From Nitrospira sp. (GTDB lineage Bacteria; Nitrospirota; Nitrospiria; Nitrospirales; Nitrospiraceae): a DNA stretch of 64,000 nt. The stretch is from positions 315,008 through 379,007 of the forward strand of contig JAFEBI010000001.1 of the NCBI GenBank assembly GCA_018242725.1, given 5' to 3'. Positions within the stretch are counted from its first letter, which is position 1. Each line of letters starts with the position of its first letter. Under the pieces are notes generated by a model. The model was not told where the DNA came from. It saw only the letters and a program-made list of their open reading frames with translations, and did no database searches. A program made the translations under genes and the position numbers. Shown here piece by piece: positions 42,164 through 49,933 of this stretch.

Positions 42164-43225
42164 TTACAGATCCAGTTCCACCATCTTGCGATGGAATCGA
42201 GTAATGACGTTCGGATCAGGTGTCAACCTGATCTGAGCTTCGTCTTTTCCTTTGTAGGGCAGCAGGTTTAGGACATAGCGCAAGCTTTCCAGCCGCGCAG
42301 CCTGCTTGTCGTTCGCTTGCACGATGATCCAGGGGCTGAAGGTCGAGTGCGTTTTGCTGAACATTTCCTCTTTGCAGCGGGTATACGCGTCCCATAGCTC
42401 CTGCGCCTTTTCATCGACCGGACTCAGCTTCCACTGCTTGAGTGGATTCTGCCGTCTTGCTTCGAATCGCCTGGCTTGTTCATCTTTGGAGATAGAAAAC
42501 CAGAACTTGATGATGGTGACCCCGTCTTCATAGAGCATGTGCTCAAATTCGGGAACCTGCTGGAGAAATCGCTGGTGTTCCTTTTTTGTGCAAAATCCCA
42601 TGACCGGCTCGACCACGGCGCGGTTGTACCAACTCCGGTCGAAGAAGACGATCTCACCTTTGTTCGGCAGCTGGTGAATATAACGTTGGAAATACCACTG
42701 GCCCCGTTCTGCGTCGGTCGGCTTCGGCAGCGCCACGACTCGCATCGCGCGAGGATTCAGATGTTCGGTGAACCGGCGGATCGTGCCGCCCTTTCCGGCC
42801 GCATCCCGTCCTTCGACCAAAATGGCGATGCGCTCTCCACTGCTCTGAATCCACCGCTGCAGCCTGACCAATTCAACCTGCAATTGTCGCAAGTCCTGTT
42901 CATAGAGCAGCGTCTTGCGCACTTCCTCAATATCGACGGCTTTGTTTGCAAGGAGTTTCAGAAACCCTTTCCTTGTGTTGACCCTTCGAAGATCATCCGC
43001 GGTCAAGACGTAGCCCGGCTCACCGATGCGTCCGAGCCCCTGGGCGATCATGGCGCTGCGCGGAACCTGGTACCCATCTCCCTCTCTCGGGACCTTCGTG
43101 GGAATCGTCTCCAGCTCGTTTGCATCCGTACCGGATGCGGACGGCACGAGGTCATCGATGCCCTCTGTATCCGTCTGCCCCTTGCGATCTCGTGACTTTC
43201 TCGACGATTCTCCGCTCGCTGCCAT
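42164..43225 (-). CDS. ppk2: polyphosphate kinase 2 (PPK2)
   Basis: PPK2 moves phosphate between polyphosphate and nucleotides. The 353 residues include the Walker A segment VEGRDAAGKGGTIRRFTEHLNPR, the Walker B region EIVFFDRSWYNRAVVEPVMGFC and the lid (SKDEQARRFEARRQNPLKQWKLSPVD). The N-terminal about 75 residues are an extension beyond the catalytic core with no recognised motif. AAGGAGG lies 8 bases before the ATG at 43225. It is embedded in the redox operon between a cytochrome and a DsrE gene. Confidence 0.95.
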   Translation of the reverse strand: MAASGESSRKSRDRKGQTDTEGIDDLVPSASGTDANELETIPTKVPREGDGYQVPRSAMIAQGLGRIGEPGYVLTADDLRRVNTRKGFLKLLANKAVDIEEVRKTLLYEQDLRQLQVELVRLQRWIQSSGERIAILVEGRDAAGKGGTIRRFTEHLNPRAMRVVALPKPTDAERGQWYFQRYIHQLPNKGEIVFFDRSWYNRAVVEPVMGFCTKKEHQRFLQQVPEFEHMLYEDGVTIIKFWFSISKDEQARRFEARRQNPLKQWKLSPVDEKAQELWDAYTRCKEEMFSKTHSTFSPWIIVQANDKQAARLESLRYVLNLLPYKGKDEAQIRLTPDPNVITRFHRKMVELDL

Positions 43226-43249
43226 GAGAAACCTCCTTGGCCCAAAAAA

Positions 43250-43609
43250 TCAAAACATCACGTTCCGGTCTCGCTCAGCCACGGCCTTGATGTAGTCCGG
43301 CATACCTTTGATCGAAGCACCGGCCACCAGATCCGCCACATTGACCTGACGAGCCACCGCACAGGCCCCACAGACCCAGATCTGCACACCAGCCGCCTGG
43401 ACTGCGGCGAGCAAATCTTTCAGCGGGGTCAAATTCACGCCGACCACATGATCCGCCACGCCTTTCCGTCCCAACGTCACCGCTTCATTCCATAACCAGA
43501 GCACCACGTCGTGTCCTTGCTCTTTGGCCGTCTTCGCGGCCATGAAGGGTAGGGTCGCCATGGTGGGATCGTCGGTTCCTCGACTGCCGGAGATAATGAA
43601 CGTTGCCAT
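43250..43609 (-). CDS. DsrE family protein (cytoplasmic)
   Basis: A 119-residue DsrE/DsrF-like protein. It opens MATFIISGSRGTDDPTMATLPFMAA and has the expected order of strands and helices, with a cysteine pair in QIWVCGACAVARQVNV in the place where persulfide-carrying DsrE proteins keep their active cysteine. A strong AAGGAG lies before the ATG at 43609. Such proteins carry sulfur between enzymes in sulfur oxidation or relay. It lies just downstream of the tetraheme cytochrome. Confidence 0.9.
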   Translation of the reverse strand: MATFIISGSRGTDDPTMATLPFMAAKTAKEQGHDVVLWLWNEAVTLGRKGVADHVVGVNLTPLKDLLAAVQAAGVQIWVCGACAVARQVNVADLVAGASIKGMPDYIKAVAERDRNVMF

Positions 43610-43642
43610 ATGTAACTCCTTAGACAAACCGATAGCTGTCGG

Positions 43643-45052
43643 CTATCGCGCCAATGATCGGATATAATGAATCAACTGCCACACCTGCTCGTCCGGCAGC
43701 GAAGCAAACGACATCATTCCGGTTCCCGGAGAGCCATTCTTGATGATCCAGAACAATTGACCGTCCGAAATGTCCCGCATCATCGTTCCGCACGTAAAGT
43801 TTCTCGGTGGTGGTACCAAGGCAGCTCCCATGAGGCCCTTGCCGTCGCCTTGCTCTCCATGGCACATCACACAGGCAACAGGCTGCGCCGTTTTGAGAAA
43901 CAGTTCTTTCCCCGCCTTGATGGCCCCTGCTGAAGACGAAAGCGGATTGGTCTTGGTCAAGAAGTCGTCCGGTGCCTTGGCCGTCTTGCGTGACTGCACA
44001 CAGACACCACCCTGCCCTCCTGCCGATGCCGGGACATCCGGAACTCCCTTGAATGTTACCTTCAAATAGGCGATCACATCCGCAACCCCCTGCTGGCCGA
44101 TCGTGAGCCCCCAGTAGGGCATATTGGGTGATTTCCCGACGGCCACTCCACCATGGTTGATGACGGTATAGAGGTACTCCATCGGCAATTTATCAAACGG
44201 CATGTTGGCGTGAATGGCGGGCTTAGGCTCCAGTCCCGATGCGGCTGGTCCGTCACCCTTGCCGGTCAATCCGTGGCATTGGGCGCAGTATTCTTTATAG
44301 AGCACTTTGCCGCGCCCGGCGTCGGCCCGACTGAACTCGGGACTCGTCCAGGGCTCGTAATACTGGAAGTCGGGAACACCCTGAACCATCAGATAGCCGA
44401 TCACGGCGCGAAGCTGTGGCTCCGTCGCGTCCGCTAGAAACTCGCCGCTGTGCGGTACAAAGTCTTGCGGATTGAGGCCGAAACGAAACAGCCAATCCTT
44501 GTCGTATCGCTGACCTGATTTCTGCAGCGCCGCGCTCTGCTGTCCTCCGATCAGTTTGCCGTTTTCTTCGATCGTATGGCAGCCGAGACACGCATGGGCC
44601 TTATAAGCCATTCCCCCGAAGGCCGCGTCGAACTTGGTGACCTTCGACAGATCGAAGGCCCCGACTGTGACGCGCGGGTCTTTGTTATGTTCGGCGAAGT
44701 AATCGGCAATCGCATCGGCTTCTCCCTCGGTGACGACCGGGTGTTTCGCCGGAACATCGGTCAGGTCCCATCGGTAGCTTTTGGTATAGAGCGGCGCCTC
44801 TTTTCCGGTCAGCCAGCGAATGAGCCAGGACCGCTGGTATTTGCTGCCGGCCCACATCAGGTCGGGGGCTCGAAGATTGAACCGAGAATCGGCCGTTCCT
44901 TCCAGCCGGTGACACTGCACACACGCTTGTTGGAGGAGATCCTTGGCCCGAGACTGATCACTCGCAAGAGAAGGATCTTGAAATAGGACCAGCAGTCCTG
45001 CCGCCAGCGTCACTGCGGTTGCAATCCTCCTTCTCATTCCCTGCAGACCCAT
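43643..45052 (-). CDS. exported tetraheme cytochrome c
   Basis: A 469-residue exported protein. From the ATG at 45052 (AGAAGGAGGGGG upstream) a signal peptide follows (IATAVTLAAGLLVLFQDPSLA). Four heme-binding motifs are visible: CVQCHRLEGT, CLGCHTIEENGK, CAQCHGLTGKGDG and CVMCHGEQGDGKG. The methionine ligands appear in NMPYWGLT and GSPGTGMMSFASLP. The last quarter resembles the single-heme cytochrome at 41561. The protein probably transfers electrons from a periplasmic oxidation to the respiratory chain. Its neighbours (OsmC, YeeE, DsrE) suggest the electron donor is a sulfur compound. Confidence 0.9.
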   Translation of the reverse strand: MGLQGMRRRIATAVTLAAGLLVLFQDPSLASDQSRAKDLLQQACVQCHRLEGTADSRFNLRAPDLMWAGSKYQRSWLIRWLTGKEAPLYTKSYRWDLTDVPAKHPVVTEGEADAIADYFAEHNKDPRVTVGAFDLSKVTKFDAAFGGMAYKAHACLGCHTIEENGKLIGGQQSAALQKSGQRYDKDWLFRFGLNPQDFVPHSGEFLADATEPQLRAVIGYLMVQGVPDFQYYEPWTSPEFSRADAGRGKVLYKEYCAQCHGLTGKGDGPAASGLEPKPAIHANMPFDKLPMEYLYTVINHGGVAVGKSPNMPYWGLTIGQQGVADVIAYLKVTFKGVPDVPASAGGQGGVCVQSRKTAKAPDDFLTKTNPLSSSAGAIKAGKELFLKTAQPVACVMCHGEQGDGKGLMGAALVPPPRNFTCGTMMRDISDGQLFWIIKNGSPGTGMMSFASLPDEQVWQLIHYIRSLAR

Positions 45053-45084
45053 CTCCCCCTCCTTCTGTTGTCTTGATTGTTCGC

Positions 45085-45504
45085 TCACGATCCCTCGGAT
45101 TTGTGATGCGTGTGTGGATTAAGTTTGATCTCAATGTTCGGTGCCGCGGCGATGGACTGATGCACCGTACAACCGTGTGCAACCTTCAGCAGCCGATCCC
45201 GTTGGTCTGCCGTGACGCGATGGGGAAGATGGATGGCAATGTCGATACGACCGACACGATGTGGCCCTTCCGTCATCGCCCATTCCGCCTCGACCGCCAA
45301 GCCTTCTTGGGCGATACCGTGTCGCCCACAGAATTGCCCGACAAAGTAAGCCACACAGCTCGCGACAGATCCGACATAGAGTTCGACCGGGGTCATGCCG
45401 GCATCCTGCCCTCCATCCTCGACCGGTTGGTCGGTGATGATTCGATGCTTTCCGCTCACAATGTCGTACCGTGTCCCGCCGTGAAAGGTCGCTGTGAGTT
45501 TCAT
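45085..45504 (-). CDS. OsmC family protein
   Basis: A 139-residue OsmC/Ohr-like protein. The ATG at 45504 overlaps the stop of the upstream YeeE gene (ATGA). Catalytic cysteines of OsmC are expected in two positions: VGSVASCVAYFVGQFCG is one, and HGCTVHQSI the other, both with cysteine present. OsmC and Ohr reduce peroxides; in sulfur gene clusters OsmC-like proteins may handle persulfides. Its place in a chain of overlapping genes with the two YeeE proteins points to a shared role. Confidence 0.9.
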   Translation of the reverse strand: MKLTATFHGGTRYDIVSGKHRIITDQPVEDGGQDAGMTPVELYVGSVASCVAYFVGQFCGRHGIAQEGLAVEAEWAMTEGPHRVGRIDIAIHLPHRVTADQRDRLLKVAHGCTVHQSIAAAPNIEIKLNPHTHHKSEGS

Positions 45505-46028
45505 GTCGCTCTTCCCTCCGGAAGTTTTACCGCCCCCCATAGACAGAGCACACCAAGCGGCAACGCAATGACCAGTCCGTTGATCCCGAGTGATTCATGA
45601 ATGGTGACCGGCCCAAACCCTCCAAGCGAGGCTAACGACGATTCGAGATCCGGCCAGAGGAAAGCAAACGTCAACGCACCGCACAGCCCTCCGACTATCG
45701 TCATCCACGCGTCCGGTTTTCCCTCAGCCGCAGCAGCGAGAGCCGTCCCTGGACAGTAGCCCGTGACGGCAAAACCCACGCCGAAGATCAAGCCTGCGAC
45801 CACGATCCCCGGCACATAGAGGTCTTTCACCTTCATATGGGCCACGCCGACCGCATCCAATGCATGCACCCCAATCAACCCTACGCCGATGGCGGTTATG
45901 ATGAGCTTCATAATCGTGAAGTCTCTCAACCGCAATGTGCCGATGATCTTCGTGTAGCTCGACGCACCCGACAGTTGAAGGATCGCACCGAATACTGCGC
46001 CGAGGACCAGGCCCAGGAGTAATGTCAT
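45501..46028 (-). CDS. YeeE/YedE family half-transporter (second)
   Basis: A 175-residue inner-membrane protein with about five helices. It has the family motif with cysteine in VGFAVTGYCPGTALAAAAEG, followed by WMTIVGGLCGALTFAFLW. YeeE/YedE proteins (such as thiosulfate importer TsuA) pass thiosulfate through conserved cysteines. Here the transporter is split into two genes; this is the half with the GYCPGT cysteine. It overlaps the first half by 4 bases and the OsmC gene by 4 bases. Confidence 0.9.
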   Translation of the reverse strand: MTLLLGLVLGAVFGAILQLSGASSYTKIIGTLRLRDFTIMKLIITAIGVGLIGVHALDAVGVAHMKVKDLYVPGIVVAGLIFGVGFAVTGYCPGTALAAAAEGKPDAWMTIVGGLCGALTFAFLWPDLESSLASLGGFGPVTIHESLGINGLVIALPLGVLCLWGAVKLPEGRAT

Positions 46029-46588
46029 CGTTCTTCTCGTTCAGGGTAGAGCCACCGAGCCGTAAGAATCGCGCTCGCGAAAAGGGCGGCGGAAAATGCG
46101 AACGAACTCACGGCTAACTGCGACACGCCGCTGATCATGTGGCCGGAGGTACATCCTCCCCCGAAACGGGCACCGAACAGTAAGAGGAACCCTCCAACAA
46201 ACGACCAGATCAGACGCTTCACCGGAGCCGGTCCGAAGCGCTCTGCCCAGATGGAAGGAACGACTCTCATACTGAATCGGTTTGTGACCGTCGCCGCCAG
46301 AAAAGCCCCGATTGGAATCCCTACGACGAAAAGAAATTCGTACGTGGCCAAAGTCCATTCTTTACCGGCTGCTTTCAGGTACGGGCTGTTTTCGGCCGCT
46401 TCGGGAAACAACGAATGTAAGAGTACGCCATCCAACACCACATACTGCGTGGAGACTCCGATCGGCTGGATGAGAGCCACCGCGACTAACAAGACGACGC
46501 CGACTGCAAGACCTCCTGCCCACCAGGGTAGAATTGGAATGATCGCTTTCTTGTGATCAGTCACCTGTTGTCGCATGCGAGTCGGCAC
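46025..46588 (-). CDS. YeeE/YedE family half-transporter (first)
   Basis: A 187-residue membrane protein with about five helices. The family cysteine motif is GARFGGGCTSGHMISG. Together with the following gene it forms a complete two-part YeeE/YedE unit, a likely thiosulfate or sulfite/polysulfide channel. The ATG overlaps neighbouring genes as in a tightly packed operon; the start may be a few codons later (second Met, MRQQ). The next gene upstream is a TsdA-like cytochrome, 8 bases away. Confidence 0.9.
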   Translation of the reverse strand: MPTRMRQQVTDHKKAIIPILPWWAGGLAVGVVLLVAVALIQPIGVSTQYVVLDGVLLHSLFPEAAENSPYLKAAGKEWTLATYEFLFVVGIPIGAFLAATVTNRFSMRVVPSIWAERFGPAPVKRLIWSFVGGFLLLFGARFGGGCTSGHMISGVSQLAVSSFAFSAALFASAILTARWLYPEREER

Positions 46589-46596
46589 TCATGAAG

Positions 46597-47451
46597 TCAA
46601 TAGGGTACATCCGCCGGCTTACCCCCCTTCGGCCAATCATGAATCTTGTCGGGAAAGTCCGGTCGAGGCTGCGTATTGATGTAGGCTGCCGTATCGAGGG
46701 CTTCATCGTCCGTCACCGTCCAGCCCCAACCTCGAGGCATGTTGGCTTTGATAAAACCGGCAGCCACGCTGACTCGCGCCATTCCCGCGCCGATATTGTA
46801 CGAATGCGGTCCCCATACCGGCGGCGCCGCCCTGGTGCCTTGTCCGTCGGAACCATGGCAGAAGACACATTTTTTCTCAAAGACCTTTTTGCCGTTGACA
46901 GCGTCCGGTTGATGAGTCGAGGTCAGGCGCGGAATTCCTCGCCACGGCACCGTACTACCGGCCGGCAAAGTTTTGGACAACCATTCGATGTAGGCCACGA
47001 TACCCGTCAGTTTCACACTGTCCGGTGGGAGAGGCGTCCCGTTCATACTGCGTTCGAAACATTCGTTGATCCGATCGGCCAATGTCATCTGACGACCGGC
47101 TCGCTCACGATACCGCGGATAGAGCGTACTGATGCCGACGAATGACGCGGCATTCGGGTTAAGCCCTCCGTCCAAATGACAATTCGTGCAGTTGAGCGCA
47201 TTACCGATATACCGCTTTCCGTACACTTGCGTATTGACGACCATCTCATAGCCCAGTCGAATCTGTTCGCCTCGCAAGTCACCTGGTATGCTTTCCGGGG
47301 AAGGCGGGGCGAATAACGCATACGCCGTCGACTCCGTACTCGGGCGACTGGTCTCCTCCTCACTCTCCGTCACCCGTGGAGGCGGGACACAACTGATCAC
47401 CCCACCAAGCGTACACACCAGCACGGCCCAGGCGGCGACTGGTCGGTTCAT
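46597..47451 (-). CDS. diheme cytochrome c, thiosulfate dehydrogenase (TsdA)-like lipoprotein
   Basis: A 284-residue lipoprotein (lipobox GGVISC at residue 21). It shows the TsdA pattern. Heme 1 motif CTNCHLDGG is followed by TLADRINECFERSMNG, where the cysteine in RINECFERS matches the axial cysteine ligand of heme 1 in TsdA. Heme 2 motif is CVFCHGSDGQG. TsdA oxidises two thiosulfate to tetrathionate (or the reverse) in the periplasm. It ends 8 bases before the YeeE genes, which would supply or remove thiosulfate. Substrate is inferred from the family. Confidence 0.88.
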   Translation of the reverse strand: MNRPVAAWAVLVCTLGGVISCVPPPRVTESEEETSRPSTESTAYALFAPPSPESIPGDLRGEQIRLGYEMVVNTQVYGKRYIGNALNCTNCHLDGGLNPNAASFVGISTLYPRYRERAGRQMTLADRINECFERSMNGTPLPPDSVKLTGIVAYIEWLSKTLPAGSTVPWRGIPRLTSTHQPDAVNGKKVFEKKCVFCHGSDGQGTRAAPPVWGPHSYNIGAGMARVSVAAGFIKANMPRGWGWTVTDDEALDTAAYINTQPRPDFPDKIHDWPKGGKPADVPY

Positions 47452-47461
47452 CGATTCCCCC

Positions 47462-47695
47462 TCATTTCTTCGAACCGGACACAGGAGGACAGGTACTGAT
47501 CCCCAGCACTGAGAACAGGGGGCAATACCCGACCGCCCCAGTGAGCAGCAATATAGTTCCTACGGCAATAGCTCCTACGGTAAGCGCGCCCCCCGCCGCA
47601 CCGGTCGAAAACCCTGCAAAGAGGCCTATCATGATTGCCACCACCCCGGCTCCGATCCGTATCGGTCGTTCGATTCCCCCCACATTACATGTCAT
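47462..47695 (-). CDS. DUF2892 (YgaP-type) membrane protein
   Basis: A 77-residue membrane protein of the DUF2892 type, starting MTCNVGGIERPIRIGAGVVA, with two helices and a GAVGYCPLFSVLGISTC ending. This is the short membrane part often found next to rhodanese domains (YgaP). The cysteines at the start and in GYCPL may bind a metal or carry sulfur. It lies 10 bases upstream of the TsdA-like gene. Confidence 0.92.
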   Translation of the reverse strand: MTCNVGGIERPIRIGAGVVAIMIGLFAGFSTGAAGGALTVGAIAVGTILLLTGAVGYCPLFSVLGISTCPPVSGSKK

Positions 47696-47782
47696 GCCCA
47701 TCCCTCCTCATCGCATCAATGACAACCATTCCATTTCCGCAACTGGCTCGTATGAGACACCTTCCGGCGATTGGATTCATTT

Positions 47783-48172
47783 TTATGGCCGGCCAGGAGA
47801 CTCGATCTTGAATGTGCGCACATAGGCCAACACATCCCAGATTTCTTCATCCGAGAGCGCATGTTTCCACGCACCCATGACCGTGTTCGGTTTGCCGTCG
47901 TGAATTCGACGAAACAACGCCCCATCCAGCCGGCTCTGAACGGCAAGCGATGTGAGGTCTGCCGGAGGTGGAACGAATTGTAGTCCTCGTACGCCTTTGC
48001 CGTCGATTCCATGACAGAGTATACAGGTGTTCACGTAAATCTCCCGTCCGGTCACTGCGTCGCCTTCTTTGGCAAGAACCTCAGGCTCTTTGAATCCAAA
48101 ATTACTGAACCCCAGTCCACACAGCCCACCTACCACTGCGCACAACACCATCCCTTGTACCGTCATACGCAT
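47783..48172 (-). CDS. small monoheme cytochrome c
   Basis: A 129-residue protein with a signal/anchor (MVLCAVVGGLCGLGFSNF region) and a heme site CILCHGIDGKGVRG. The methionine ligand is probably in KPNTVMGAWKHALS, followed by EIWDVLAYVRTF at the end. It resembles the other small cytochromes of the window. It is the last short gene before the DUF2892/TsdA/YeeE part of the operon, 82 bases upstream. Confidence 0.9.
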   Translation of the reverse strand: MRMTVQGMVLCAVVGGLCGLGFSNFGFKEPEVLAKEGDAVTGREIYVNTCILCHGIDGKGVRGLQFVPPPADLTSLAVQSRLDGALFRRIHDGKPNTVMGAWKHALSDEEIWDVLAYVRTFKIESPGRP

Positions 48173-48467
48173 AGCTTGTCCCTTCTCTTGATAAGACCTT
48201 GCGATGACTGTGCCACTCTGTCGCAGAGCAGAAAGAGAGCTTTTTCTCGATTCGTCGAGAAGTTACCGGACAGATTCTCGGTAGCGAGAGGAGCGATAAC
48301 GAAGATTGCAGACAAATGCCACAATGCCTCCATACCCACTGGCGCAGGATGCTACAGTGTTCAGTCAACAATCGTCGCTTGGGTCTCGAACGTGAGTCCC
48401 AAGTTTCGAGTTTCAGGTTCTGGAGGCGGTTATCAGGAGCCTGAAACACGAAGCTCGCAATTGTGAA

Positions 48468-48902
48468 TCAACAAATCGTGGGTTCCAGTGTGACCTTGGC
48501 TTTCATCGAGTTGGAAATCAGACAATTATGCTCTGCTTTTTCGATGAGTTCCTTGGCTTTGGCTGCATCACCGCCGGGCGTCAACGTAATTGAAGGCCTG
48601 ATGGTGATCGCCGTGAATTGAAATTTCCCCTCCACGATCTCCAGCCGTCCTTCCGCCGTACTCTCGTACGAAGAAAAGGCAAGACCGGCTCGTTCCGCGA
48701 CGGCGAGAAACGTCGTCATCAAACAGATGTTGGCGGACGCCACAAAGAGGTCTTCGGGAGACCAGATATTCTCATGCCCTTTGAATTCCGGTGGGGTCGC
48801 CACCTGCACATCGGGTTTTCCTGCGCACGAGATCATGCCCTTGCGTTGCTCTGTCCACTTCACCGAGGTCTGATACAGATACACTTTACTCTTGGATTCC
48901 AT
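48468..48902 (-). CDS. OsmC family protein
   Basis: A 144-residue OsmC-like protein. It starts MESKSKVYLYQTSVKWTEQRKGMI, and the family core includes the FVASANICLMTTFLAVAERAG helix, with a cysteine in the place of the first OsmC cysteine, and the second at ELIEKAEHNCLISNSM. It is a second OsmC-type protein in the sulfur cluster. It is 48 bases downstream of a DsrE gene. Confidence 0.9.
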   Translation of the reverse strand: MESKSKVYLYQTSVKWTEQRKGMISCAGKPDVQVATPPEFKGHENIWSPEDLFVASANICLMTTFLAVAERAGLAFSSYESTAEGRLEIVEGKFQFTAITIRPSITLTPGGDAAKAKELIEKAEHNCLISNSMKAKVTLEPTIC

Positions 48903-48949
48903 TCACCCTCCTTTTTTCTTCCGTCTTCAGCTAACGGCTGTCCACTCCA

Positions 48950-49414
48950 TCACGGCTTGATATAGGCCCACCCTTGCTCCTGTCTCTCCAGCAGTCTCAC
49001 CATTGCCGGCACGGTGTCGCCGACTTCGTCGACCAAATCCTCTCGTGTCACCTTCATGGTCTTCATGGTATTTGAACAAGCCGTGTAGTTCACACCGTAT
49101 GCGTGCCGCAGCTCGGTCAGCTCCGCGGCAAACGGCGTACCCTTCTTGATGAGAAGTGGAAGTCCGGCCCCATGTACGACCAGCTCAACCCTGAGACTCT
49201 GCGGCGAAAACTCCTGGTAGAGATTCTTGATATTGTTAAGCGCGCCACGTTGGACTTTTTCATCACCGGAATTCAGATGGAGAACGACACGGTGCGGCCG
49301 ACTGTTTTCCGGTGCCACGTCGGCGCCTGCACCCCATGGTGGTTGCCCAAGCACCATGCCTGCGGTGCACGCGAGAGAGAGCAGCATCCATCTCAACTTC
49401 TGAGAATGCCTCAT
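48950..49414 (-). CDS. exported DsrE family protein
   Basis: A 154-residue DsrE-like protein with a signal peptide (LRWMLLSLACTAGMVLG, cleavage about residue 23-31), which is unusual since most DsrE proteins are cytoplasmic. The mature part follows the family (VVLHLNSGDEKVQRGALNNIKNLYQEF, then LRVELVVHGAGLPLLIKKGTPF) and keeps a single cysteine in NYTACSNTMKTMK, where the sulfur-carrying cysteine sits. Together with the TsdA-like and OsmC proteins it suggests periplasmic handling of persulfides. It is the first gene of the run. Confidence 0.9.
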   Translation of the reverse strand: MRHSQKLRWMLLSLACTAGMVLGQPPWGAGADVAPENSRPHRVVLHLNSGDEKVQRGALNNIKNLYQEFSPQSLRVELVVHGAGLPLLIKKGTPFAAELTELRHAYGVNYTACSNTMKTMKVTREDLVDEVGDTVPAMVRLLERQEQGWAYIKP

Positions 49415-49933
49415 CGCTGGTTCATCCCTCAGTTACTCCATCCTATTCACCGAATCACCGATCACGATCACCTGGGAATGCGTGCCGGAGTGTCGTCCCA
49501 CCATCAACCCAAGGGTGGTAATGGCCCCCTGGCGTCAGACCGTACCCGATCCCCGTTTCCCACGCCGTCTTCATGTTGCCATATCGGCTCCTCATCAGTG
49601 CACTGAGTATCAGAACCGAGTCGACGGCGGTATGAACCGTCCCATCCACGGAGATACATCCCTCCTCACTCGCTCTTGCGATTGGCGTGCCACATTTTCT
49701 CTCGCGTACGAGGGAGGCTATCCGTGTGAAGCGGAGATTTCCTGCTTAGGCAGGTGAACCATGGAGATCCACAGACGGCACACGGAAGAGCTGGGCACTC
49801 CACCCCCTGCCGACGACACAATTTCGTGTATACTTCGCGGTATTGCTGAAGGTTACTCCGGATGCGTCAGTCCATGCTTTTCTAGAGCCTGATAGAACCG
49901 CATAACGATTTTTGCCTTCATTGGGACTGCACC
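49415..49933. other. intergenic stretch with a possible small ORF
   Basis: About 520 bases between the exported DsrE gene (minus) and the phosphopantetheinyl transferase (plus). On the minus strand a frame from 49649 to 49455 reads 64 codons with a protein-like middle (SVLILSALMRSRYGNMKTAWETG) but no ribosome-binding site; it may be a decayed gene. The promoter of the sulfur operon must be here. Confidence 0.4.
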
